Assembly (NCBI RefSeq): GCF_029813835.1
Contig: NZ_JARVKV010000039.1
Location: forward strand, 1-58,316
DNA from: Streptomyces sp. DH37
GTDB taxonomy: Bacteria; Actinomycetota; Actinomycetes; Streptomycetales; Streptomycetaceae
DNA: 58,316 nt
Direction of reading: 5' to 3'
A program made the translations under genes and the position numbers. How positions within the stretch are numbered: the first letter of the stretch is position 1; every line of letters starts with the position of its first letter. Under the pieces are notes generated by a model, which did no database searches, was not told where the DNA came from, and saw nothing but the letters and a program-made list of their open reading frames with translations. Of this stretch, positions 18,196 through 25,426 are shown piece after piece.

Positions 18196-19383
18196 ATGAG
18201 CGATCCCGGCACGACCACCGCGAGCACCGAGAACGCCGCGACCGCCGTGACCACCGTCGGTGTCGGCGGTGCGGCGGAGAGCACCGACATGGTCCTCAAC
18301 ATCGGCCCGCAGCACCCCTCCACCCACGGTGTGCTGCGGCTCAGGCTCGTGCTGGACGGCGAGCGGATCGGCTCCGCCGAGCCGGTGATCGGCTACATGC
18401 ACCGCGGCGCGGAGAAGCTGTTCGAGGCGCGCGACTACCGGCAGATCATCGTCCTGGCCAACCGCCACGACTGGCTGTCGGCCTTCTCCAACGAGCTCGG
18501 CGTCGTCCTGGCCGTCGAGCGGATGCTGGGGATGGAGGTCCCCGAGCGGGCCGTGTGGGCGCGCACCCTGCTGGCGGAGCTCAACCGGGTCCTCAACCAC
18601 CTGATGTTCCTCGGCTCCTATCCGCTGGAGCTGGGCGCCATCACGCCCATGTTCCACGCCTTCACCGAGCGCGAGGACCTCCAGCGCGTCATGGAGGAGG
18701 TCTCCGGCGGGCGCATCCACTACATGTTCAACCGGGTCGGCGGCCTCAAGGAGGACCTCCCGGCGGGCTGGCTCGACCGCACCCGGCGGGCGGTGGCCGC
18801 CGTCCGCGCCAAGACGGGCACCTACGACCGGCTCGTCCTCGGCAACGAGATCTTCCGCGGCCGCACCCGCGGCGTGGGCGTCCTCACCCCCGAGACCGTC
18901 CACGCGTACGGGGTCAGCGGCCCGATCGCCCGCGCCTCCGGCGTCGACTTCGACCTGCGCCGCGACGAGCCCTACCTGGCGTACGGGGAGCTGGCGGACG
19001 TCCTGCGGGTCGTCACGCGCACCGAGGGCGACTGCCTGGCGCGCTTCGAGGTGCTGCTGGAGCAGACCCGCAACTCCCTCGACCTCGCCGACGCCTGCCT
19101 GGACCGCCTGGCCGGGATGCCGCCCGGCCCGGTCAACCAGCGGCTGCCCAAGGTGCTCAAGGCCCCCGAGGGCGCCACGTACGCCTGGACGGAGAACCCG
19201 CTCGGCCTCAACGGCTACTACCTGGTCTCCCGGGGCGAGAAGACCCCGTACCGGCTCAAGCTCCGCTCGGCCTCGTTCAACAACGTCCAGGTGCTGGCCG
19301 AGCTGCTGCCGGGCACGCTGGTGGCCGACATGGTGGCGATCCTGGGGTCGATGTTCTTCGTCGTCGGCGACATCGACAAGTGA
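18196..19383 (+). CDS. nuoD2: Stand-alone NADH-quinone oxidoreductase subunit D paralogue
   Basis: Homologue of the 49-kDa subunit of complex I (NuoD/Nqo4/NDUFS2), 395 residues, with the family start VLNIGPQHPSTHGVLRL, the MHRGAEK motif (R70) and the C-terminal VVGDID. It is not part of a nuo operon: no other complex I gene is present. Two quinone-site positions differ from the family: the tyrosine of the usual DY(V/L)S motif is W93 (HDWLS), and the aspartate of the usual LD(I/L)GA motif is E145 (LELGA). It may be an alternative subunit or have a modified quinone chemistry. The TGA overlaps the next GTG by 4 nt. Confidence 0.92.
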   Translation: MSDPGTTTASTENAATAVTTVGVGGAAESTDMVLNIGPQHPSTHGVLRLRLVLDGERIGSAEPVIGYMHRGAEKLFEARDYRQIIVLANRHDWLSAFSNELGVVLAVERMLGMEVPERAVWARTLLAELNRVLNHLMFLGSYPLELGAITPMFHAFTEREDLQRVMEEVSGGRIHYMFNRVGGLKEDLPAGWLDRTRRAVAAVRAKTGTYDRLVLGNEIFRGRTRGVGVLTPETVHAYGVSGPIARASGVDFDLRRDEPYLAYGELADVLRVVTRTEGDCLARFEVLLEQTRNSLDLADACLDRLAGMPPGPVNQRLPKVLKAPEGATYAWTENPLGLNGYYLVSRGEKTPYRLKLRSASFNNVQVLAELLPGTLVADMVAILGSMFFVVGDIDK

Positions 19384-20432
19384 CGGGGCCGGCGCGGGGG
19401 CCGCGGCGCTGGCGGGAGGCCGCCGAGGAGGCGCTCTACGGCCCGGGGGGCTTCTTCGTGCGCCACGCCCCCGCCGCGCACTTCCGCACCTCCGTGCACG
19501 CCTCGCCGCTCTTCGCGGGCGCGGTGGCCGAGCTGCTGCGGCGCGTGGACGAGGTGCTGGGGCACCCCGGGGAGCTGGCGCTGATCGACTACGGCGCCGG
19601 CCGCGGCGAACTGCTGACCGGCGTCCTGGCGGCGCTGTCCGGACTGCCCGGCTCCCTGGCCGCCCGGGTGCGCCCCCACGCCGTCGAACGCGCCCCCCGC
19701 CCGGACGGGCTCGACCCGGCGATCTCCTGGTCCGCCGATCCGCCGCGCGGCGCGACCGGGCTGCTGTTCGCCAACGAGTGGCTGGACGACGTCCCCGTGG
19801 ACGTGGCCGAGACCGGCGCCGGCGGCGTACCGCGCCACGTCCTGGTGGACGGCGACGGCACCGAGCACCCCGGCGAGCCGGTGACCGGCGAGGACGCCGA
19901 CTGGCTGGCCCGCTGGTGGCCGCTGCCCCCCGAGCCGGGGCTGCGCGCGGAGATCGGCCGCCCCCGCGACGCGGCCTGGGCGGAGGCGGTGTCCTGCCTG
20001 GAGCGCGGGCTGGCCGTCGCCGCCGACTACGCCCACACCCGAGCCGCCCGCCCCCCGCTGGGCACCCTCACCGGCTACCGCGACGGGCGCGAGGTGCCGC
20101 CCGTCCCCGACGGCCGGTGCGACCTGACCGCCCACGTCGCCCTCGACGCGTGCGCGGCGGCGGGGGAGGCGGCCGGGGGCGGCCCCGCGGTGCTGCTCCC
20201 CCAGCGCGAGGCGCTGCGCGCCCTGGGCGTGAGCGGCGCCCGCCCGCCCCTGGCCCTGGCGTCGAGCGACCCGGCCGCGTACGTGCGGCTGCTCGGCCGC
20301 GCGGGCGAGGCCGCCGAGCTGACCGATCCGGGCGGCCTGGGCGCCTTCACCTGGCTGCTCCAGCCCCGGGGAGCACCCCTGCCTCCACCCTGGGGAGTAC
20401 ACGGGGAGACGGGGGATCGACCGTCCGGTTGA
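19380..20432 (+). CDS. MidA/NDUFAF7-type SAM-dependent methyltransferase
   Basis: A 350-residue member of the DUF185/MidA family. In mitochondria NDUFAF7 (MidA) dimethylates an arginine of NDUFS2, the NuoD homologue, during complex I assembly. Visible here are the N-terminal YGPGGFFVRHAPAAHF segment, SAM motif I LIDYGAGRGELL, and the family motif FANEWLDDVPVDV. The C-terminal part (YRDGREVPPVPDGRCDLTAHV) also matches the family layout. Its GTG overlaps the nuoD2 stop (GTGA), so the enzyme and its presumed protein substrate are made together. It is slightly short for the family, mainly at the N terminus. Confidence 0.88.
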   Translation: MTGPARGPRRWREAAEEALYGPGGFFVRHAPAAHFRTSVHASPLFAGAVAELLRRVDEVLGHPGELALIDYGAGRGELLTGVLAALSGLPGSLAARVRPHAVERAPRPDGLDPAISWSADPPRGATGLLFANEWLDDVPVDVAETGAGGVPRHVLVDGDGTEHPGEPVTGEDADWLARWWPLPPEPGLRAEIGRPRDAAWAEAVSCLERGLAVAADYAHTRAARPPLGTLTGYRDGREVPPVPDGRCDLTAHVALDACAAAGEAAGGGPAVLLPQREALRALGVSGARPPLALASSDPAAYVRLLGRAGEAAELTDPGGLGAFTWLLQPRGAPLPPPWGVHGETGDRPSG

Positions 20433-20455
20433 CTCCCGCACGTACCGGACCTGCC

Positions 20456-20461
20456 TACTCT
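20456..20461 (+). promoter_or_regulatory. -10-like hexamer, leaderless promoter of the histidine kinase
   Basis: TACTCT ends 7 nt before the GTG at 20469. It separates the two-component genes from nuoD2-midA. Confidence 0.45.
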
Positions 20462-20468
20462 GGGTTAT

Positions 20469-21695
20469 GTGCACCGGCTCTACGAGTTCATACGCAGGCA
20501 TCCCACCCTGGTCGACGGGCTGTGGGCGCTCGTCCTGCTGATGTTCTCCTCCCTGTGGCTCGTCACCCTCGTGACGAACCCGGACACGGCCCGGAGCGTG
20601 GAGCAGGACGAGGCGCGGCAGCTCGCCTCCGTCCCGATCATCCTGGCCCTGTGCACCGTGGTGGCCCTGCGCCGCCGGGCGCCGGAGCGGATGCTGCTGC
20701 TGGCCACCGGAGCGGGGGTGGCCGAGGTGATCACGGGCGCCTTCCCGGTGCCCGCCAACTTCGCCCTGCTGGTGATCGTCTTCACCAACGCCTCCCGCAA
20801 CGTCCGCTGGGCCTCCCGCTTCGCCCTCGGCGGCGCCCTGGTCGCGCCCACGGTCTCCACGCTGCGCTGGCCCAACGAGGGGCAGAGCGTGGTGGAGACG
20901 GTCATCAGCGTCGTCTTCCTCACCGTCACCTTCGTCCTGGCCTGGGTGATGGGCGACTCGCTGCGCACCCGCCGCGCGTACTACGCGCAGCTGGAGGAGC
21001 GCGCCGCCCGGCTGGAGCGGGAGCGCGAGGCGCAGGCCAAGGTCGCCGTCGCCGCCGAACGCGCCCGGATCGCGCGCGAGCTCCACGACGTCGTCGCGCA
21101 CAACGTCTCGGTGATGGTCGTCCAGGCCGACGGCGCCGCCTACGTCATGGACACCGCCCCCGACCAGGCCCGGCAGGCGCTGGAGACCATCTCCGGCACC
21201 GGCCGCCAGGCGCTGTCGGAGATGCGCAGGCTGCTGGGCGTGCTGCGCACGGGCGAGCACTCCGAGGGCGGTGAGTACGTGCCGCAGCCCGGCGTCGAGC
21301 AGCTGGCCGACCTCGTGGAGCAGGTGCGCGGCACGGGCCTGCCGGTGGACTTCCGCATCGAGGGCACCCCGCGCCCGCTGCCCAGCAGCGTCGAGCTGAC
21401 CGCGTACCGCATCGTGCAGGAGGCGCTGACCAACACCCGCAAGCACGGCGGCCCGCACGTCGGGGCGACGGTGCGGCTGACCTACGGCGCCGACGACCTG
21501 ACCCTGCTCGCCGAGGACGACGGCCGCGGCGCGCAGCACGAGCTGTACGAGGTCGGCGGGCTGGACGGGCTCGGGCAGGGGCTGATCGGGATGCGCGAGC
21601 GCGTGGGGATGGTCGGCGGCAGCCTGGACGCCGGGCCGCGGCCCGGCGGCGGCTTCCGGATCAGCGCGGTGCTGCCGCTGAAGAGCACCGTGTGA
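20469..21695 (+). CDS. Sensor histidine kinase (NarL/LuxR-type partner)
   Basis: A 408-residue membrane kinase with a short cytoplasmic start, about four to five membrane helices (residues 15-165), then the HisKA_3 dimerisation helix with phospho-acceptor H206 in RIARELHDVVAHNVSVM and a C-terminal HATPase domain (EALTNTRKHGG, EDDGRG, GQGLIGMRERVGMVGG). This is the class that pairs with LuxR-type response regulators, and such a gene follows. The signal is unknown: there is no extracytoplasmic domain, so sensing is probably within the membrane. Confidence 0.92.
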   Translation: MHRLYEFIRRHPTLVDGLWALVLLMFSSLWLVTLVTNPDTARSVEQDEARQLASVPIILALCTVVALRRRAPERMLLLATGAGVAEVITGAFPVPANFALLVIVFTNASRNVRWASRFALGGALVAPTVSTLRWPNEGQSVVETVISVVFLTVTFVLAWVMGDSLRTRRAYYAQLEERAARLEREREAQAKVAVAAERARIARELHDVVAHNVSVMVVQADGAAYVMDTAPDQARQALETISGTGRQALSEMRRLLGVLRTGEHSEGGEYVPQPGVEQLADLVEQVRGTGLPVDFRIEGTPRPLPSSVELTAYRIVQEALTNTRKHGGPHVGATVRLTYGADDLTLLAEDDGRGAQHELYEVGGLDGLGQGLIGMRERVGMVGGSLDAGPRPGGGFRISAVLPLKSTV

Positions 21696-21770
21696 GCCGG
21701 CCCGCGCGGGCCGCGCGCACACCGCACCGCCGGACGACCCCGGTCATCCCGTCAACTGCGGCAATCCCGC

Positions 21771-21830
21771 CAACCCCGTCACCCCCGTCACCCCCGACAA
21801 CCCCGTCACCCCCGACAACCCCGTCAACCC
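21771..21830 (+). repeat. Short tandem repeats between the kinase and regulator genes
   Basis: The gap is filled by variants of ACCCCGTCA and ACCCCCGAC, giving a roughly 15-18-bp period (CCCGACAACCCCGTCA recurs). It lies directly before the response-regulator start and replaces the usual overlap of such gene pairs. Confidence 0.7.
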
Positions 21831-21846
21831 AGTCCGAGGGAAAACC

Positions 21847-22530
21847 ATGACCGTCCGCGTGATGCTCGTCGACGACCAGGCGCTGCTGCGCACCGGCTTC
21901 CGCATGGTGCTGGACGCCCAGCCGGACATGGAGGTCGTCGCCGAGGCCGGGGACGGCGCCGAGGCCCTGGAGAAGCTGCGCGGAACGGCCGTGGACGTGG
22001 TGCTGATGGACGTGCGGATGCCCCGCGTCGACGGGGTCGAGGCCACCCGGCGCATCTGCGAGCGGGGCGAGGGGGGCCCCGGCGACCCCCGGGTGCTGAT
22101 CCTGACCACCTTCGACCTCGACGAGTACGCCTTCTCCGCGCTCCGGGCCGGCGCCGGCGGCTTCCTGCTCAAGGACGTGCCGCCCGGCGAGCTGCTGGCC
22201 GCGATCCGCGCCGTCCACAGCGGCGACGCGGTGGTCGCCCCCTCCACCACCCGCCGCCTCCTCGACCGCTTCTCGGCCCTGCTGCCCGCCACCTCCGACC
22301 GGCCCGCCCGCCGGGAGCTGGAGCGGCTGACGGAGCGTGAGCGCGAGGTGCTGCTGCTGGTCGCCCAGGGACTGTCGAACGGCGAGATCGCCCGGCGGCT
22401 GGTGCTCTCGGAGGCCACCGTCAAGACGCACGTGGGCCGCATCCTCACCAAGCTGGAGCTGCGCGACCGCGTGCAGGCGGTGGTGCTGGCGTACGAGACC
22501 GGGCTGGTGCGCGCGGGCGGCGGCGCCTGA
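21847..22530 (+). CDS. LuxR/NarL-family response regulator
   Basis: A 227-residue regulator: receiver domain with the acidic pocket D9-D10, phospho-acceptor D55 (VLMDVRMPRVDG) and conserved Thr/Lys (LTTFD, LLKDV), then a GerE-type DNA-binding domain (LTEREREVLLLVAQGLSNGEIA, with ATVKTHVGRILTKL as the recognition helix). It is the partner of the kinase just upstream. Its ATG is preceded by GAGGGAAAACC. The target genes are not evident from the window; the threonine-aldolase-like gene downstream is convergent. Confidence 0.93.
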   Translation: MTVRVMLVDDQALLRTGFRMVLDAQPDMEVVAEAGDGAEALEKLRGTAVDVVLMDVRMPRVDGVEATRRICERGEGGPGDPRVLILTTFDLDEYAFSALRAGAGGFLLKDVPPGELLAAIRAVHSGDAVVAPSTTRRLLDRFSALLPATSDRPARRELERLTEREREVLLLVAQGLSNGEIARRLVLSEATVKTHVGRILTKLELRDRVQAVVLAYETGLVRAGGGA

Positions 22531-22550
22531 GGCCTCCGGCGCGTCCGGGA

Positions 22551-23741
22551 TCACCCCCGGTCCGGCACGCGGGCGAGGAAGCCGTACAGCGCGTCGCGCA
22601 CGTCCCGCGCGTCCCAGCGCAGCCCCGGTGCGCCGACCGTGACCTCGGCCACGGCCGTTCCGGGAGGCCCCGGCGTCCCCGGCGCCTCCCAGACGCGGAA
22701 CAGCACCGTCCCGTCCTCCTCGGCCTGCCGCACCCCCGCCTCCGTCAGCACGTCGGCGTCGTACGGCAGCCACACCTGGAACTGGTGGGTGTGCGGCTCG
22801 GCCGGATGGATCCGGAACCACCGCTCCCCGGCCTCCGCCAGCCCCTCCCGCAGGGCCGCCGCGACCACCTCGGCGTGGGCGACGTAGCCGGGCAGCCGCG
22901 GCAGCTCCCGCTCCAGCCCCACCAGGGCCGACAGCGCGGCGGGCCACTGCTGGAAGACCTGCCCGCCGTAGCGGTGCCGCCAGGCGCGCGCCTCGCGCAC
23001 CAGGTCCGCGGGACCGGCCAGGGCGGCGCCGGAGAGGCCGCCGAGGGACTTGTAGAAGGAGACGTACACGCTGTCGGCCAGGGCGGCGATCTCCGGGAGC
23101 GTGCGCCCGAAGTGCGGGGCGCACTCCCACAGCCGCGCACCGTCGAAGTGCACCACCGCGTCCCGCTCCCGCGCCGCCTCGGTCACCGCCACCAGCTCGT
23201 CCCACGTCGGCAGCACGAAACCGGCCTCGCGCAGCGGGAGTTCGAGCATCAGGGTGCCGAAGGGCTCGTCCAGCTCCCGCACCTCGTCGGCGGTGGGCGT
23301 GCGCGGCTCGGTGGTGGGGTGCACGGTGCTCAGCCCGCTCAGCCGCGCCGGCGCGCCCCGCTCGTGGCGCTCGGGGTGCGCCATCGGGTGCAGGGCGACG
23401 ACCGGATTGCCGGTACGGCCCGCCCAGCAGCGCAGCGCGACCTGCTGGGCCATGGTCCCGGTGGGGAAGAAGGCGGCGGCCTCGGTGCCCAGCACGGCGG
23501 CGGTGCGCTCCTCCAGGTCGGCGACGATCCCGTTGCCGTAGAGGTCCGGGCCGCCGTCCAGGCCGTACACCTCGGCGCCCTCCTCCGCCAGCCGGGCCAG
23601 CCGGCCGGCGAGCGTCCCGTCCGCCGGGCCGTCGGACAGCTTCCGCCGCGCGCCGGTCCACGCCGCGAGCCTGCGGGCCCGCTCCGCCTCGGCGCTCCCG
23701 CGCGCTTCCCCTGCTTCCCCGGTTCCCTCGTCAGCGGTCAT
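22551..23741 (-). CDS. Threonine-aldolase-like PLP enzyme (beta-eliminating lyase family)
   Basis: A 396-residue fold-type I PLP enzyme. It resembles low-specificity L-threonine aldolases, which split L-(allo)threonine to glycine and acetaldehyde. Visible are the N-terminal DLYGNGIVADLEERTA, FFPTGTMAQQVALR (PLP phosphate region), VVHFDGARLWE (the Asp that contacts the PLP nitrogen) and the PLP lysine K231 in YVSFYKSLGGLSGA. The ATG at 23741 gives an N-terminal extension of about 30 residues rich in Glu/Ala. The related aminotransferase-like lyases act on other beta-hydroxy amino acids, so the substrate is not certain. Confidence 0.85.
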   Translation of the reverse strand: MTADEGTGEAGEARGSAEAERARRLAAWTGARRKLSDGPADGTLAGRLARLAEEGAEVYGLDGGPDLYGNGIVADLEERTAAVLGTEAAAFFPTGTMAQQVALRCWAGRTGNPVVALHPMAHPERHERGAPARLSGLSTVHPTTEPRTPTADEVRELDEPFGTLMLELPLREAGFVLPTWDELVAVTEAARERDAVVHFDGARLWECAPHFGRTLPEIAALADSVYVSFYKSLGGLSGAALAGPADLVREARAWRHRYGGQVFQQWPAALSALVGLERELPRLPGYVAHAEVVAAALREGLAEAGERWFRIHPAEPHTHQFQVWLPYDADVLTEAGVRQAEEDGTVLFRVWEAPGTPGPPGTAVAEVTVGAPGLRWDARDVRDALYGFLARVPDRG

Positions 23742-23807
23742 GCGCCCGATGATCCCCCACCGGCCCGCCCGCCGCCGGTCGTTTCCCGCCGCTCCCGCCC
23801 GCCGCCC

Positions 23808-23846
23808 GTCCGCTGCCGGTCCGCTGCCGGTCCGCCGCCGGTCCGG
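23808..23846. repeat. Tandem 11-bp repeats
   Basis: GTCCGCTGCCG occurs twice, followed by GTCCGCCGCCG and a partial copy. They lie between the ArsR-type gene stop and the aldolase-like gene start, both on the minus strand. Confidence 0.7.
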
Positions 23847-23853
23847 CGGGGCC

Positions 23854-24963
23854 TCAGCGCAGCACCGACTCCAGGAAGTCGCTGCCCAGCCGCGCCACCA
23901 CGGTGACGTCCAGGCGGTGCTGCACGTACCGCCCGTGCCGGCGCGTCGACAGCAGACCCGCGTCCCGCAGCACCTTCAGGTGCCGGGAGACCTCCGGCGC
24001 GGTGATCCCCAGCCCGTTCGCCAGCTCGCCGGTGGTGTACGGGGCGCGGGCCAGGCTGCGGCACAGCCGGATCCGCACCGGGTGGGCCAGGGCCTCCAGC
24101 CGGCGCTCCATCACCTCCACCGACCCCGGGCCCGCGCGCAGCTCGCGCGAGGCGACCGGGTACTCGATCACCGGCCGCCAGCCGGGAGCGTGCAGCACCA
24201 GCAGATGCGGCCAGCCGAAGGCGGTGGGCACCAGGGTCACCCCCGGCCCGACCGCCGGGTCCACCGCCGTCGTCCGGCCCTGCGCCAGCTTGTCGACGAC
24301 CATGCGCCGTCCGCCGCCGTCCTCCTCCACGGCGATCGCGGGGGACACGGCGGTCAGCGCCTCGGCCAGCCCCCTGCGCCGCAGCAGGTCCGTCTTGTGC
24401 CGGGCGTCGGCGGCGAGCTGCCCGCGCACCCGCTGCCAGGTGTCGGCGAAGAACGACCGGTCGCAGTCCTCCAGCAGCCGCCGTATCCAGGCCCGTACGG
24501 CGGGCGGGTCCGCCAGCAGGTGCCGCACGAACTCCAGCCGCTTGGGCCCGCGCGCGGCGGCCCGCTCCAGGGCCCGCCGCCGGGCCTCCTCGTCGACCAG
24601 CGGGGACGGCCCCTCGTCGCCGTAGTCGGCGGAGCAGTTGATCTCCAGCGCGGCCCGGACGTACCGCTCGTCGTTCAGGGTGTCGACGGAGTCCAGCTCC
24701 TCGGCGAGCGTGGCGCCGGGCCGGGGGCGGCTGGGCAGCAGGATGTCGGAGCGGGTGGAGCGCCACAGGATGTCCGCCTCGGAGAGCCGCCCGGCGAGGT
24801 CCGGCTCGAGCCCGGCGAGCGTGGTGGTCGTCCAGCCGTGCAGCCCGGGGTGGTGCGCGGGCTCGGAGAGGGCGTGCAGGGCCGCGCCCAGCTCCGCCAG
24901 CGGGGAGGGGGAGAAGACGACGTGCTCCTCGGGCAGGCCGGTGATGTCGATGACCACGCTCAT
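23854..24963 (-). CDS. ArsR-type HTH regulator with a long N-terminal domain (DUF5937-like)
   Basis: A 369-residue protein. The C-terminal 90 residues form an ArsR winged helix (LEALAHPVRIRLCRSLARAP, TTGELANGLGITAPEVSRHLKVLRDAGLLST, RRHGRYVQHRL, listed in order). The N-terminal 270 residues match the DUF5937-type region seen in many Streptomyces regulators; the ligand is unknown. No cysteine metal site is apparent in the HTH domain. A 7-7-7 palindrome lies in the 100-bp divergent gap to a small ORF and is the best candidate operator. A -10-like CAGGAT ends 6 nt before the start. Confidence 0.85.
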   Translation of the reverse strand: MSVVIDITGLPEEHVVFSPSPLAELGAALHALSEPAHHPGLHGWTTTTLAGLEPDLAGRLSEADILWRSTRSDILLPSRPRPGATLAEELDSVDTLNDERYVRAALEINCSADYGDEGPSPLVDEEARRRALERAAARGPKRLEFVRHLLADPPAVRAWIRRLLEDCDRSFFADTWQRVRGQLAADARHKTDLLRRRGLAEALTAVSPAIAVEEDGGGRRMVVDKLAQGRTTAVDPAVGPGVTLVPTAFGWPHLLVLHAPGWRPVIEYPVASRELRAGPGSVEVMERRLEALAHPVRIRLCRSLARAPYTTGELANGLGITAPEVSRHLKVLRDAGLLSTRRHGRYVQHRLDVTVVARLGSDFLESVLR

Positions 24964-24969
24964 GGGGCC

Positions 24970-24975
24970 ATCCTG
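24970..24975 (-). promoter_or_regulatory. -10-like hexamer of the ArsR-type gene
   Basis: On the minus strand CAGGAT ends 6 nt before the ATG at 24963, again the leaderless geometry. Confidence 0.35.
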
Positions 24976-25002
24976 CCCTCCGCCGGCCGCGCCCCCGCCG
25001 TC

Positions 25003-25023
25003 GATTGACGGCCTCGGTCAATC
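25003..25023. promoter_or_regulatory. Palindrome in the divergent gap, candidate ArsR operator
   Basis: GATTGAC (25003-25009) and GTCAATC (25017-25023) are perfect inverted arms 7 bp apart. Each arm contains a TTGAC that could serve as a -35 element, one on each strand. Binding there would repress both divergent genes. Confidence 0.55.
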
Positions 25024-25050
25024 CGCGTGCCCGGCCGCCGCGGACGGGCG

Positions 25051-25056
25051 CAGCGT
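25051..25056 (+). promoter_or_regulatory. -10-like hexamer of the small divergent ORF
   Basis: CAGCGT ends 7 nt before the ATG at 25064. GAGGGG also precedes the ATG closely, so a short leader is possible. Confidence 0.3.
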
Positions 25057-25063
25057 GAGGGGT

Positions 25064-25273
25064 ATGAGCTTCCACACCGAGTACGCACTCGCCCAGTACC
25101 GGGCCGCCCGGCAGGGGCAGGAGCCGCCGCCCCTGCCGGGCCTGGCCGACCCGCGCGCCCGCCGGGAGTTCCGGGACGCCCTCCTGGACGCCCGGACCGG
25201 CCGCCGCCCCGCCGTACCGCTCCTCGCGCGCCTGCGCCGGGCGCTGTCGGCCCCGCGGCGGGAGCCCTGCTGA
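25064..25273 (+). CDS. Small unrecognised protein divergent from the ArsR-type regulator
   Basis: A 69-residue Arg/Ala/Pro-rich protein beginning MSFHTEYALAQYRAARQG and ending in a basic tail with a terminal cysteine. No membrane segment or known domain is visible. The divergent placement across a palindromic site suggests that the ArsR-type regulator controls it. Codon use matches the neighbours, which supports a real gene. Confidence 0.6.
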   Translation: MSFHTEYALAQYRAARQGQEPPPLPGLADPRARREFRDALLDARTGRRPAVPLLARLRRALSAPRREPC

Positions 25274-25365
25274 CCGGCCGCCGGCCGGCGGGGCCCGGGG
25301 CGCCCCGTACCGCGCCCCCGCCCCACCCGGCGGACGGGGGCGGACGGGGAGCGGGCCAGTCCGCG

Positions 25366-25371
25366 TAGCAT
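25366..25371 (+). promoter_or_regulatory. -10-like hexamer upstream of the pantothenate/NAD operon
   Basis: TAGCAT about 55 nt before the GTG of the DUF2520 gene. A start near 25378 would give a leader of about 50 nt that contains GGAAGG. Confidence 0.35.
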
Positions 25372-25426
25372 GGCAGCAATCGTCCGGTACCGGGTCCAAC
25401 GGACTGGAACGGAAGGCCCAGCTCAC

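Noticed and set aside
21771..21830. Possible CRISPR-like array between the kinase and regulator genes
   Set aside because: Units are 9-18 bp without unique spacers of constant length, and no cas genes are nearby.
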